In this document: piece by piece, positions 1 to 9,364 of the stretch | Layout of the letters: every line of letters starts with the position of its first letter | Numbering within the stretch: the stretch's first letter is position 1 | Source: Bacteroidia bacterium | GTDB taxonomy: Bacteria > Bacteroidota > Bacteroidia > Bacteroidales > Prolixibacteraceae | Assembly: GCA_025358395.1 (NCBI GenBank) | Contig: JANYJT010000056.1 | Coordinates: 1-53,692 of the forward strand | Direction of reading: 5' to 3' | DNA length: 53,692 nt | Made by a program: the position numbers and the translations under genes | The notes under the pieces: model-generated | Seen by the model: the letters and a program-made list of their open reading frames with translations, nothing else | Database searches by the model: none | Told to the model about the DNA's origin: nothing

Positions 1-1245
1 CTGGAATCGAACCTGAGGGTTTTACGTGCCGGATACAATTATGCCTGGAACCTGCAGCACATGACACCGCGGTATGTGGTTCATCCGGCTCCGATCGAAA
101 AGGGTCTTTACAGAAATATCAGTGGAAACCAGGCAACTGCATGGGGAATTTTGGCAGCTGCAGAAAAATCAGGTCTAGAACTTTTCATTGGCTCATATCC
201 AATTACGCCTGCAACTGAGGTGTTACAGGCCCTTGCCGAAAGAAAAGACCTGGGTGTCAAAAGTTTTCAGGCAGAGGATGAGATAGCAGGAATTTGCACA
301 ACTATCGGGGCTGCCTTTGCCGGCGATTTGGCTGTTACATCTACTTCCGGTCCAGGTTTTGCACTGAAATCTGAAGCGCTTGGCTTGGGCGTTATCGCGG
401 AATTACCACTCGTTGTCGTAAATGTTCAGCGTGGCGGTCCATCTACAGGATTACCTACCAAAACGGAACAGTCCGATCTTCTGCAAACTTTATATGGCAG
501 AAATGGAGAAAGCCCAGTTGTAGTTGTTGCCGCTTCTACACCATCCGACTGTTTTCATTACGCCTTTATGGCGGCAAAGATCGCCGTGGAACGAATGGTT
601 CCTGTTGTACTTCTTACGGATGGTTTTCTTGGCAATGGAACTGAACCATGGAAAGTTCCTACACTAGCCGGTCTGCCTTCGATTACACCAAGAATAGCAA
701 AAGATCCCGCCACTTTCAAACCGTACAAACGCGATCCGATTACACTGGCGCGCGAATGGGCTTTCCCGGGTATGGATGGATTTCAACACCGTGTTGGCGG
801 ACTCGAAAAGGACGCTGCCGGTAACGTTAGCCACGATCCCGCGAACCATCAGCTGATGTGCGAAATTAGAAGGGATAAGGTGGAAGCAGTGGTTGATATG
901 TTGCCGGACCTTGAACTGGTAGGTGATGATTCAGGAGATCTTCTGGTAGTTGGTTGGGGAGGAACACTCGGCCATCTGGATACTGCCGTTCGGGAGTTGC
1001 AATCCAAAGGAACAAAAATCAGCCTGGCACACTTCAACTACATCAAACCGCTTCCAGGCAATACCAAAGCGATCTTTTCCAAATTCGATAAGATTGTCGT
1101 TTGCGAATTAAATCTTGGTCAGTTTGTCGGGTATCTGCGCGATAAACTGCCGGAACATCAATATCATCAATTCAACAAGGTTCAGGGACTTCCATTCACC
1201 ATCCATGAACTTTCAGATCATTTCATTAAACTCATAGCGGAATAA
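1..1245 (+). CDS. korA: 2-oxoacid:ferredoxin oxidoreductase, alpha subunit (3' part)
   Basis: The reading frame is open from the first base, so this is the C-terminal 414 codons of a longer gene; the ATG at 61 is internal. The family catalyses CoA-dependent oxidative decarboxylation of a 2-oxoacid, probably 2-oxoglutarate, with reduction of ferredoxin. The visible part holds the alpha domain (SYPITPATEV, a GPGFALKSEALGL segment and a VNVQRGGPSTGLPTKTEQSD segment typical of KorA/PorA) and then a transketolase C-terminal-like domain beginning near LLVVGWGGT. The missing upstream part should be the gamma domain of a roughly 610-residue gamma-alpha fusion. korB follows after 2 nt, so the two are co-transcribed. 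The exact 2-oxoacid is inferred from family resemblance; a branched-chain 2-oxoacid is the main alternative. Confidence 0.93.
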   Translation: MESNLRVLRAGYNYAWNLQHMTPRYVVHPAPIEKGLYRNISGNQATAWGILAAAEKSGLELFIGSYPITPATEVLQALAERKDLGVKSFQAEDEIAGICTTIGAAFAGDLAVTSTSGPGFALKSEALGLGVIAELPLVVVNVQRGGPSTGLPTKTEQSDLLQTLYGRNGESPVVVVAASTPSDCFHYAFMAAKIAVERMVPVVLLTDGFLGNGTEPWKVPTLAGLPSITPRIAKDPATFKPYKRDPITLAREWAFPGMDGFQHRVGGLEKDAAGNVSHDPANHQLMCEIRRDKVEAVVDMLPDLELVGDDSGDLLVVGWGGTLGHLDTAVRELQSKGTKISLAHFNYIKPLPGNTKAIFSKFDKIVVCELNLGQFVGYLRDKLPEHQYHQFNKVQGLPFTIHELSDHFIKLIAE

Positions 1246-1247
1246 TC

Positions 1248-2264
1248 ATGGAGGAGACATTAAACTATACGCTCAAAGATTTCAAGAGCGAAAACGAAGT
1301 AAGATGGTGCCCGGGATGCGGCGACCATGCAGTCTTAAATGCTGTTCAAAAAGCAATGGCGAATTTGGGTATACGTCACGAAAATTTTGCCGTAATCTCC
1401 GGAATAGGCTGTTCTTCACGTTTCCCTTATTACATGAGTACCTATGGCTTCCATACCATTCACGGAAGAGCCGCAGCGATAGCTTCCGGTGTCAAATGTG
1501 CCAATCCCAAACTTATGGTATGGGAAATTACCGGCGATGGTGACGCGCTTGCCATCGGCGGAAACCACTTTATCCATGTGATCAGGAGAAACATTGATTT
1601 GAATATCATCCTTTTCAACAACAAAATTTACGGATTAACCAAAGGGCAATATTCTCCAACCACCGACCGTGGCTTCGTAACCAAGACCTCACCGATGGGA
1701 ACTATTGAAGATCCTTTCGTACCCGGACAGCTGGTTCTTGGAGCCGGTGGTACTTTTTTTGCCAGGTGCGTTGACAACAATCTGAAACATTCGCAGGAGA
1801 TTTTCGAGGAGGCAGCCACGTTTAAGGGCACATCTGTGGTAGAAGTTCTGCAAAATTGTGTAATATTTAACGATGGAATCCACCAAACCATTTCTGACCC
1901 TAAAACCCGCGAGGAGCACCAGATCTTTCTGAAACATGGCGAACCCATGATCTTTGGCAACAACCGCGACAAGGGTATCGTTCTCGAAAAAGGGAAACTT
2001 AAAGTTGTCAAAATAGGAGAGGGCGGTACCGGTTTGGATGATGTGCTGATACACGATGCAGCTGATCAGGATGGATTCCTGCATCAGTCTCTCATTAGCA
2101 TGAAGCTGCCTGATTTTCCAGTCGCGATGGGCGTTATCAGAGCAGTACCTTCCAAGGTTTACAACGAGGCGATGGAAGAACAAATCGCGGAAGCAAAAGC
2201 GAAATCCAAAATCAAATCGGTTGATCAACTATTTGCCAGCGGCAATACGTGGACTGTGGAGTAA
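1248..2264 (+). CDS. korB: 2-oxoacid:ferredoxin oxidoreductase, beta subunit
   Basis: This is the thiamine-pyrophosphate-binding beta subunit that pairs with the upstream alpha subunit. WCPGCGDH at residues 20-27 is the conserved N-terminal motif, and GDGDALAIGGNH from residue 96 is the TPP/Mg2+ motif, followed by LFNNKIYGLTKGQYSPT. At 338 residues it is the usual length of two-subunit KorB proteins. The ATG lies 2 nt after the korA stop. The pair supplies reduced ferredoxin or runs reductive carboxylation in anaerobic Bacteroidota. The class is certain; the substrate (2-oxoglutarate) is inferred. Confidence 0.95.
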   Translation: MEETLNYTLKDFKSENEVRWCPGCGDHAVLNAVQKAMANLGIRHENFAVISGIGCSSRFPYYMSTYGFHTIHGRAAAIASGVKCANPKLMVWEITGDGDALAIGGNHFIHVIRRNIDLNIILFNNKIYGLTKGQYSPTTDRGFVTKTSPMGTIEDPFVPGQLVLGAGGTFFARCVDNNLKHSQEIFEEAATFKGTSVVEVLQNCVIFNDGIHQTISDPKTREEHQIFLKHGEPMIFGNNRDKGIVLEKGKLKVVKIGEGGTGLDDVLIHDAADQDGFLHQSLISMKLPDFPVAMGVIRAVPSKVYNEAMEEQIAEAKAKSKIKSVDQLFASGNTWTVE

Positions 2265-2266
2265 AT

Positions 2267-2330
2267 AGACATAAGACATGAGACATGAGACATGAGATTG
2301 AAGCTCACTCATGTCTCATGTCTTATATCT
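2267..2330. repeat. Heptamer tandem repeat forming an inverted repeat
   Basis: Immediately after the korB stop, 7-nt units AGACATA, AGACATG, AGACATG, AGACATG run from 2267 to 2294. The reverse complement of the same units follows from 2308. Arms 2267-2289 and 2308-2330 match at 22 of 23 positions around an 18-nt spacer. It could act as the korAB transcript end or be a simple intergenic repeat that expands by slippage. A second 7-nt-period repeat lies at 25884-25911. Confidence 0.8.
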
Positions 2331-2342
2331 CATGTCTTCTAA

Positions 2343-2369
2343 AAAGAAAGGCCCTTTTCAGAGCCTTTT
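2343..2369 (-). terminator. Intrinsic terminator of the 2375-3703 gene
   Basis: Read on the minus strand there is an A-rich lead, the stem AAAGGC/GCCTTT with a short loop, and then a T-run, just past the stop codon at 2375. The symmetric A/T flanks could also stop korAB transcripts arriving from the other side. Confidence 0.7.
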
Positions 2370-2374
2370 CAATT

Positions 2375-3703
2375 TTATAAAAGAGAGTAACCGTCCCTAT
2401 ACTGATAGTGCAGCATCTTGGTGGCAGCTCCATCCTTATCGTCAATGAAAACCTGTTTGATCGGATCCCATTTGACGGTACGTTTCAATTGGCAGGCGAT
2501 GTTGCCAAGAGTACAAACAGTACAGCTGCTGTGACCAATTTCAACAGGAACAACAGGATCTTTGCGACCGCGTACGGCTTCCACAAAATTTACCTGATGA
2601 GGAATCTTGGTTTCGTAAGGCCCTGCAGATTCTTCTTTCTTTGCGGGCATCAATTTTGGGTCTGATGCATTAAAGTACCCGCGTGAGACTTCGATCCAAC
2701 CTGTTTTGCCCCAGAATTTTACACCTTTCGTTTTCTTTTCATCGAAGGGTTCAGAGGTCATTACCACACCGTTGGCATATTTGAAGGTCATGTATTCGGT
2801 ACCATCACCGATAGGAGACGCCTCAACCGGACCATTTCTATCCATACCTAAACCCCACTGGGCAATGTCGAACATATGAGCGCCCCAGTCGGTTGTGAAT
2901 CCACCACCCATCTCTGTGTACCAGCGCCATGCACCCCAGATCTTCTCATTAACCTCGGGATCAATTGATATCGGAGGATCTAATTCGTGGTTGTACTGGA
3001 TCTTAGCAGTAAGAGAGCCTAACCACAAATCCCAGTTAAGGTCTGCAGGTAACTCTTCAACAGGCAAGTTATATGGTTTAGGAGGTGCGCCAACGTAGGC
3101 ATTCACTTTTTCAATTTTGCCAATGGCTCCGGACTGTACCATTTTTATCGCGTGCTGAAAGTTCGGGTCAGATCTCTGCTGACTGCCGATTCCAAGGATT
3201 CGCTTGTTGGCGCGAACACATTTTACCAATTCCTGGCCTTCTTTGATCGTAAAAGTCATTGGCTTTTCCAGGTACACATCTTTACCGGCTTTTAAGGCTG
3301 CAATCGCGATTCTTGCATGTGAATGGTCAGGAACGGCAATAACAACTGTATTGATTGTGGGAACTTTAAGCAGATCTTCAAATTTCTCGAAAGTGTCTAC
3401 CTTAACTTTCTTACCGCTTTTGGCATAAAATGCAGTTACCCTTTTTTCGAATCTTTTGCGTTTGATGCCATAAACATCACATCCTGCAATTACTTCAACC
3501 CCTGGGATTTGGATGAAACCATTCAACAGGAACATGGATTGCTGACCCATTCCTATAAATCCCAGACGAACATCGGCACCGGCGGCAGTGCTGGCCTGGG
3601 AGCTGGTTATGATCCCCGGTAACAATGTTAATCCTGCCGCTCCCATCATCGAAGTTCCAAAAAAGGAACGACGACTTAATTTTTTCTTTTGATTTTCTGA
3701 CAT
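2375..3703 (-). CDS. Tat-exported Gfo/Idh/MocA family oxidoreductase
   Basis: This is an NAD(P)-dependent sugar oxidoreductase of the Gfo/Idh/MocA family. The ATG at 3703 is preferred over one 21 codons upstream because it places a Tat signal (LSRRSFFGTSMMG, twin Arg at residues 10-11) at the N-terminus. After cleavage comes a Rossmann fold with LGFIGMGQQS, the EKPMTF motif carrying the usual catalytic Lys, and the C-terminal domain with GGGFTTDWGAHMFDIAQWG, whose His is the usual catalytic partner. The length of 442 residues fits the Bacteroidota secreted subgroup. Export implies folding with NAD in the cytoplasm and action on glycosides in the periplasm. It stands alone between two terminators. 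The substrate is unknown. Confidence 0.88.
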   Translation of the reverse strand: MSENQKKKLSRRSFFGTSMMGAAGLTLLPGIITSSQASTAAGADVRLGFIGMGQQSMFLLNGFIQIPGVEVIAGCDVYGIKRKRFEKRVTAFYAKSGKKVKVDTFEKFEDLLKVPTINTVVIAVPDHSHARIAIAALKAGKDVYLEKPMTFTIKEGQELVKCVRANKRILGIGSQQRSDPNFQHAIKMVQSGAIGKIEKVNAYVGAPPKPYNLPVEELPADLNWDLWLGSLTAKIQYNHELDPPISIDPEVNEKIWGAWRWYTEMGGGFTTDWGAHMFDIAQWGLGMDRNGPVEASPIGDGTEYMTFKYANGVVMTSEPFDEKKTKGVKFWGKTGWIEVSRGYFNASDPKLMPAKKEESAGPYETKIPHQVNFVEAVRGRKDPVVPVEIGHSSCTVCTLGNIACQLKRTVKWDPIKQVFIDDKDGAATKMLHYQYRDGYSLL

Positions 3704-3768
3704 GGTATTTAGATAATGATTAAAAATTTTCTTTAAAAATAGCGTTTTTTTGCAATTAAACATCAAAA

Positions 3769-3782
3769 TGGTTGTTCAACCA
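3769..3782. promoter_or_regulatory. Short palindrome upstream of the Gfo/Idh/MocA gene
   Basis: TGGTTG-TT-CAACCA is a perfect 6-2-6 inverted repeat about 65 nt upstream of the start at 3703. It could be an operator for that gene. I see no convincing TAnnTTTG box beside it. Confidence 0.25.
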
Positions 3783-3906
3783 ATATAATTAGTTACAAAT
3801 TGACAGATTGTAAAATGATATGGTTTCCGGTTTAGGCGTGATGAAATATGACCAGGTTCAGCGCCGGCTATCTATACGTGGCATACTTTGTCAAGACGGA
3901 AATTTA

Positions 3907-3941
3907 AAAGGGCTGCTTCAATAAACATGAAGCAGCCCTTT
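3907..3941 (-). terminator. Strong intrinsic terminator of the susCD operon
   Basis: AAAGGGCTGCTTCA at 3907-3920 pairs perfectly with TGAAGCAGCCCTTT at 3928-3941 around a 7-nt loop, and a T-rich tail follows on the minus strand. It lies 19 nt past the susD stop. Confidence 0.9.
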
Positions 3942-3959
3942 ATTTAAGTCAATTGTTGA

Positions 3960-5744
3960 CTAGTAACCAGTATTTTGTTTTAAAACACCTGGTTGTAAGT
4001 CCATCTGAGTTTGAGGAATAGGTTGAAACTTGTCTTTCTCGTCAAAAGTAGCGCCTTTCATTACATCAGGTCTTGTTCTTAGGTCGTTTTTCGCAAAATC
4101 GTTCAAAGTTTTAGCCATAAATCCTGGAGCGGCTTTGTCCCAACGTCTCAAGTCAAAGAATCTGAAACCTTCTGTTGCAAATTCCAAACGATTTTCCCAT
4201 TGTACAGCTTTCATTGCGAAGGTTTTGTCGGGGAAGGAAGCGTATTGACCAACTTTATAATTGGCAGCGGGTTTGGTAAAGTCAACATATTTCTTCCAAT
4301 CATCACCGGTATTCACGCTGACAGGAAGTTTGTAAAGGTTAACCAGACCCATTACGACCTCGTTTCCGGCTCTGGCACGAATCATGTTCACATATTTCAA
4401 TGCGGTTGCCAGATCGCCTTCAGAAGCTGCAATTTCAGCCCTCCACAGCAAAACATTGCCCAAACGCAAATAACGGTAGTTGTTTGCATTGATACCTGTT
4501 TGCCATCCGGTAGTTGTTGACAAGCTGTTGCGTTCAGATTTGTAGAAGAAAGTCTTTTCGACAGTCACATAAGGTCCGCCCCAGGATTGGTCGCGGATCC
4601 AGTCCATTCCACGCATGATACCCCAATCCATGTAAGGCAATCCTCTGCGGCCCATGGTGAAGTCGATGCGGGGATCGAGCAATTCAGTTGATGGAATAAA
4701 ATCAGCTGTAGAAGCAATTCCCATGTCATTCTTTAAGTCAGTAGCATCAAAAGTGTCGAACAATGGCAAGCCATTCGCATCCACTTTGAAAGCATTTGCC
4801 AGGTTTTGAGTTGGCTGGTGGAAACCGCAGCACATACCAAGCTCAGGTGCATAAGGAGCATTCAAACCGATGCCCATTTCTCCATTTAAAGATTCATTAA
4901 TGTCATTGACATTACGCTGAATTTCAAAAATGGACTCAGAGTTGTTGTTTTTCGCAATACGGAAGTTGTCAAAGAACTTAGGTGCAAGAGTGAATTGACC
5001 ACTGTTGATGATGTTGTCAAGAAGCGGTTTTGCATTTGCATAATCCAGTACCTGCATGTAAGCGCGGGCTGCAAGCGCCATTGCGGCATATTTTGTTGCA
5101 CGTCCTGGTTGAGCTTGTTTGGCAGGAAGATTGGCTGCAGCGAAAGTAAGGTCGTCAATGATGAATTTCAAGACCGCACCTGCCGGATTGTCATTGCTAA
5201 TGGTAGCAGCAACATCTACTTTATCTTCAGGAATCAATGGAATTTTATCTCCAAACACCAACCATGATTCAAAATAATACATACCTCTGAGGAAACGGGC
5301 TTCAGCTTTCAATGATGATGCTGTTGCAGCTGGCAAAGTGGTAGTTTTAGCTATTACATTAAGTACCGTATTGCAACGGTTAACCCCCATTCCAATGTTC
5401 AATATCCATTTGTCGGCAGGATAGTTGTTGGTTGTAGAAACTTCCCAACGTTCAATTTCATTGATTGGAATCTGGTCACCTACGTAAGATCCTTTTCCTG
5501 CATCATCGGATGCAACAGAACCGTATGTCCAGTTGGTGATAGATGCACCCCAGCTGACGGTCCACAGCGCACTTCCTTTGACCATGCTGTAGGCTCCGGT
5601 CAGCAAGGCATTAATGCCTTTTTCGTTGTAGAAAACATCTTCGGAAGTCGATCCAAGCGGCTTTTTATCCAAAAATGAATCTGCGCAAGAAAAAGATATG
5701 GCCATAATAAAACAAGTCGCCACTATAATTGATAGTTTTTTCAT
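3960..5744 (-). CDS. SusD/RagB family outer-membrane lipoprotein
   Basis: This is the surface glycan-binding partner of the SusC transporter at 5784-8966. The ATG at 5744 gives MKKLSIIVATC and a lipoprotein signal ending at Cys20 (SFSCADS); an in-frame ATG 11 codons upstream would add a poor N-terminus. The SusD N-terminal pattern (SFLDKKPLGSTSEDVFYNEKG), the TPR-like helices (LKAEARFLRGMYYFESW) and the C-terminal RagB region (WENRLEFATEGFRFFDLRRWDK) are all visible. Its 594 residues are normal for the family. susC ends 39 nt upstream of this start, and the strong hairpin at 3907-3941 ends the operon. The ligand cannot be deduced. Confidence 0.95.
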   Translation of the reverse strand: MKKLSIIVATCFIMAISFSCADSFLDKKPLGSTSEDVFYNEKGINALLTGAYSMVKGSALWTVSWGASITNWTYGSVASDDAGKGSYVGDQIPINEIERWEVSTTNNYPADKWILNIGMGVNRCNTVLNVIAKTTTLPAATASSLKAEARFLRGMYYFESWLVFGDKIPLIPEDKVDVAATISNDNPAGAVLKFIIDDLTFAAANLPAKQAQPGRATKYAAMALAARAYMQVLDYANAKPLLDNIINSGQFTLAPKFFDNFRIAKNNNSESIFEIQRNVNDINESLNGEMGIGLNAPYAPELGMCCGFHQPTQNLANAFKVDANGLPLFDTFDATDLKNDMGIASTADFIPSTELLDPRIDFTMGRRGLPYMDWGIMRGMDWIRDQSWGGPYVTVEKTFFYKSERNSLSTTTGWQTGINANNYRYLRLGNVLLWRAEIAASEGDLATALKYVNMIRARAGNEVVMGLVNLYKLPVSVNTGDDWKKYVDFTKPAANYKVGQYASFPDKTFAMKAVQWENRLEFATEGFRFFDLRRWDKAAPGFMAKTLNDFAKNDLRTRPDVMKGATFDEKDKFQPIPQTQMDLQPGVLKQNTGY

Positions 5745-5783
5745 ATCATTCTTTTGTTTAAAATTAATAATGTTCATTTTAGA

Positions 5784-8700
5784 TTACAAACCCAGGGTTA
5801 AGCCAAATGTAATCTGACGGGGAGTTGGCCAGGAACCCTGATCGACACCCATTGACATTCCGGATGAATCCAGCTCAGGATCAAGTCCCTTGTACTTGGT
5901 AATGGTGAAAAGGTTTGTTGCCTGCAAATACAAGCGTATGCTTTTCACTTTAATTTTATCAAGAACATTTTGAGGAACAGTGTAACCTAATCTAAGGTTT
6001 TTCATTCTAAGGAAGGATCCGTCTTCGATAAATGCTGTTGAGGCTTCCTGTGAGTGGGCTGCACCATCAAGCATCGGCAATTTTGCTGATGTATTGGAAG
6101 TACTCCATGTGTCATAAAGAGCAGATTTGCTCAAGCCTCCAACGAATTGTCCGTAATCGATCCAGCGACTAACATAGTTGATCATGTCGTTGCCATAACT
6201 TCCGTAGAAGAACATGTTAAGATCGAAGTTGGCATAACCCAAGTCGATGTTTAAACCTCCGGTGAGTTTTGGATGAGGATCGCCAATGTAGGTGCGGTCT
6301 TTGTCCATGGTAATTTTACCGTCTCCATTTAGATCCCTGTATTTGAAGTGACCTACCGTAGTGTAAGTATCAAATTTTGGAGCAGCGGCAGCTTCCGCGG
6401 CAGTTTGAATAATGCCATCAGCAATCAAACCATAAAACATTGGATAAGCCTGGCCCGTTGTTGCGCGGGTATATTCTACCTGACGGAGAGAATATCCAAC
6501 TACTTCATTCAGGTTATTGGAAAGCGATACAACTTCGTTTTTATAGTGAGAGGCAGTAGCATTGATAGCGTAGGTAAATTTACCACCCATCAAAGTGTTA
6601 TGATAACCTACTTCAACGTCAATACCGGTATTTTTCATTTTACCAATGTTAACGTAAGGAGGAGTGGCAATACCCATTACCTGAGGTACACTCAACCGAT
6701 AGAGCATATCGGAGGTATTTCTTTGCCAAACAGCTACTGAAGCCGTTAATTTTCTGTCAAACATGGCTGTATTAACTCCCATGTCAACGGTTTGCGTAGT
6801 TTCCCAACTTACATCAGGGTTACCCTTGGTGGAAGGTTCAAATCCGGCGATTGCCGAACCTGTCGTTCCATTTAAATTGTAGGCAGCAGTATAACCATTT
6901 GTTCCGAATGTAGAGTACATGTTGTATTCTCCAATTTGGTCATTACCTGATTTGCCCCAACCTGCTCTTAATTTAAGAACATCCAACCAGCTTTTAGAAC
7001 CTGACAAAAAGCTCTCTTTAGTCATATCCCATGCAGCCGATCCGGCAGGAAAAATTCCATATCTGTTGGCAGAACCAAACCTTGAAGAACCGTCACGACG
7101 TACCGTTGCTTCAATAAAATATTTCCCTTTCAGGTCATAGTTTGCGCGACCAAATTGAGAGAACAAAGACCAGGCAGATCCACTTCCACTGTTATCCTTG
7201 TTCAATTCTCCGGAGCTAAGTTGCATATAATCCGGAGCCATTGAAAAATACTGACTGCGTCCCGCACTCATCCACTGATAAGTATTTTCAACAGCCTCTG
7301 TTCCGATTACCACATTGATTTTGTGGATATCCTTGAAAGTTGTTGTATAATTTACAGTGTTAGACCAGTTCCACAAAATTGAGTAGTTGGAATCAACAGT
7401 TAAACCTGCTACTTTATTGGGTTCCGCATTTTCGTTTGTGGGCATATTGTAAGATTTAGCATTCCACTGTCCCAGGTTGTATCCAAACAAACTTTTGAAG
7501 GTAAGTCCTGGCATGATTGTAGCTTCTCCGAATATATTTCCCAGAACACGCAGATATTTGCCATCATTGTTTTGTCCGTGTGCCAATTGTGCAACGGGGT
7601 TGGCTGCATTACCCGTGCCGGGGGCCCTTGTTCCGGCAAAATTTCCCTGAATGTCATATACAGGAACGATAGGTTGCATCCGGTAAGCCATAGAGATGGC
7701 ATTCCCTTCACCATTGTTGCCAAGGTCACCTTTCTGATGAACCAAACTTGCCTGCAATGACTCTCCAATTTTCAACCATGTACTAAATTTACTTTCAGCA
7801 TTGACGCGGAAAGTGTATCTCTTGAATCCTGTATAAATAAGGAATCCTTGTTCGTCCAGATAATTACCTGACAATGAATAAGTAGATTTCTTGGCTCCGC
7901 CTGAAACAGAAAGATCATATTCTTTTACAATGCCCTTGCGATAGATCTCATCATACCAGTTGGTACCCAGCTTATTGGCTTTAAATATTTGATAATCAGG
8001 ATATTTATAAAGCGCATCAGCTGCTGAAGGATCACCCGTGAAGGTAGCTGCAGGCAATACATAATCCGGAATAACCGGATTTGTTCCTTTGCCATATTGA
8101 GCAGAGTTAGGAGCATTTCCAAGGTTTTTAGCCTGCAACCAAACTGCCTGACCATATTCTTTTGTATCCAACATACGGTACTGGTTGGTCGCTTGAGTGG
8201 TTCCTGTGCGAATGGATAAAGTTACAGTTGGTTCCTGATTTTCGCGTCCGTGTTTGGTTGTAATGAGGACTACCCCGTTGGCACCGCGGCTACCGTAGAT
8301 CGCTGCCGAAGAAGCATCCTTCAAAACAGAAATTGACTCGACATCATTTGGGTTGATGTTGTTACTAGGTCCAACCGGTACACCATCAATTACATACAAT
8401 GGATTAGGATTATTAACAGTTCCAATACCGTGGATACGGATGGTGGCCTGAGATCCTGGTGTATTGCTTGATGTAACAGTAATACCAGAGATTTGACCCT
8501 GCATACGGCTAACAACACTTGGTGCACTGGATACCTTCAATTGTTTGTCGGAAACGGTTGAAACAGAACCTGTAATCTGTTCTTTCAAACGAGTACCATA
8601 ACCTACAACGACAACTTCTTCAACACCAATGGTTTCGCTTTTTAAAGTTACATTGATGACACTGTTTGCACCAATTGCTACTTCGGTTGAAACCATTCCG

Positions 8701-8966
8701 ATGAAAGAAAAGGAAAGGGTTTTGTTGAAATGATCAGCAACTTTAAGTTCATATTTGCCATCGATGTCAGTAATGGTTCCGGTAGTAGTTCCTTTTACAA
8801 CAACCGAAACACCCGGTACCGATGAACCGCTCTCATCAGTTACTTTTCCGGATATGGTCTTTTGTGCAAATGCCATACCGGTTGTCAAAACCATAAGCAA
8901 TACCAGAGAAAGTAACATTCTGGTCCATTTGCCTTTAGGTAGAAAAATCGCTTTTTTTTGTTTCAT
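5784..8966 (-). CDS. SusC/RagA family TonB-dependent transporter
   Basis: This is an outer-membrane TonB-dependent importer that forms a pedal-bin complex with the following SusD. The 1060 residues contain a signal peptide, a carboxypeptidase-like beta-sandwich (SGKVTDESGSSVPGVSVVVKG), a TonB-box-like stretch (EEVVVVGYGT), the plug domain with YVIDGVPVG and LKDASSAAIYGSRGANGVV, and a beta-barrel ending in aromatic/hydrophobic residues. It has no STN domain, so direct anti-sigma signalling is less likely than for the paralogue at 12240. Transcription probably starts near 9123 from the box at 9128-9158, giving a leader of about 155 nt. Confidence 0.96.
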   Translation of the reverse strand: MKQKKAIFLPKGKWTRMLLSLVLLMVLTTGMAFAQKTISGKVTDESGSSVPGVSVVVKGTTTGTITDIDGKYELKVADHFNKTLSFSFIGMVSTEVAIGANSVINVTLKSETIGVEEVVVVGYGTRLKEQITGSVSTVSDKQLKVSSAPSVVSRMQGQISGITVTSSNTPGSQATIRIHGIGTVNNPNPLYVIDGVPVGPSNNINPNDVESISVLKDASSAAIYGSRGANGVVLITTKHGRENQEPTVTLSIRTGTTQATNQYRMLDTKEYGQAVWLQAKNLGNAPNSAQYGKGTNPVIPDYVLPAATFTGDPSAADALYKYPDYQIFKANKLGTNWYDEIYRKGIVKEYDLSVSGGAKKSTYSLSGNYLDEQGFLIYTGFKRYTFRVNAESKFSTWLKIGESLQASLVHQKGDLGNNGEGNAISMAYRMQPIVPVYDIQGNFAGTRAPGTGNAANPVAQLAHGQNNDGKYLRVLGNIFGEATIMPGLTFKSLFGYNLGQWNAKSYNMPTNENAEPNKVAGLTVDSNYSILWNWSNTVNYTTTFKDIHKINVVIGTEAVENTYQWMSAGRSQYFSMAPDYMQLSSGELNKDNSGSGSAWSLFSQFGRANYDLKGKYFIEATVRRDGSSRFGSANRYGIFPAGSAAWDMTKESFLSGSKSWLDVLKLRAGWGKSGNDQIGEYNMYSTFGTNGYTAAYNLNGTTGSAIAGFEPSTKGNPDVSWETTQTVDMGVNTAMFDRKLTASVAVWQRNTSDMLYRLSVPQVMGIATPPYVNIGKMKNTGIDVEVGYHNTLMGGKFTYAINATASHYKNEVVSLSNNLNEVVGYSLRQVEYTRATTGQAYPMFYGLIADGIIQTAAEAAAAPKFDTYTTVGHFKYRDLNGDGKITMDKDRTYIGDPHPKLTGGLNIDLGYANFDLNMFFYGSYGNDMINYVSRWIDYGQFVGGLSKSALYDTWSTSNTSAKLPMLDGAAHSQEASTAFIEDGSFLRMKNLRLGYTVPQNVLDKIKVKSIRLYLQATNLFTITKYKGLDPELDSSGMSMGVDQGSWPTPRQITFGLTLGL

Positions 8967-9364
8967 AGATTCATAAAATTAAGATTGGTAATTATAATAA
9001 CGAGGGCTTATTTTTAATAGAATTTTTTTTATCTTAAATATCCGGAATATAAAAAGGTAAAATAAAAATGGTAAAAATCTTGCGCAACCATAAGTTATCA
9101 AAAATGTAATTTTCTAGTTTAGTTGAGCAAATTTAATGATTAGAAGTTAAAAAGCAAGCAATTTTTTAATTAATTATTAACATTGTTTAACAAAATTTTA
9201 ACAAATATTTAGTAGTGAGGAAAGTAGGGTAAAAATAAATTGTAATAATTCCATTTTTGCAATTTCGGGTAAATTGAAAATGAAATTCAAGAATTTTTTA
9301 CAAGTTGATTTTATTTGTCCTTTATCAGTTTATCTTCGTAAACAAAATTTTGAAACCGCTAGTC
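8967..9364. other. AT-rich divergent intergenic region
   Basis: About 400 nt separate the divergent susC and phosphotriesterase-like genes. The region is very AT-rich and holds the susC promoter and leader. On the plus strand the only candidate for the 9365 gene is a TATCTTCG at 9331-9338 without a well-spaced -33 box. I see no coding frame or riboswitch-like structure. Confidence 0.6.
9128..9158 (-). promoter_or_regulatory. Bacteroidota-type promoter of susCD
   Basis: On the minus strand CTTG (9155-9158) is followed after exactly 19 nt by TAAATTTG (9128-9135). This matches the Bacteroidota consensus TTTG-N19-TAnnTTTG with one mismatch in the -33 box. The same spacing occurs before both tRNA genes in this window. 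Confidence 0.6.

Noticed and set aside
1628..2228. Two long minus-strand frames inside korB
   Set aside because: They are antisense to a certain gene, resemble no family and have no spacing or start consistent with genes.
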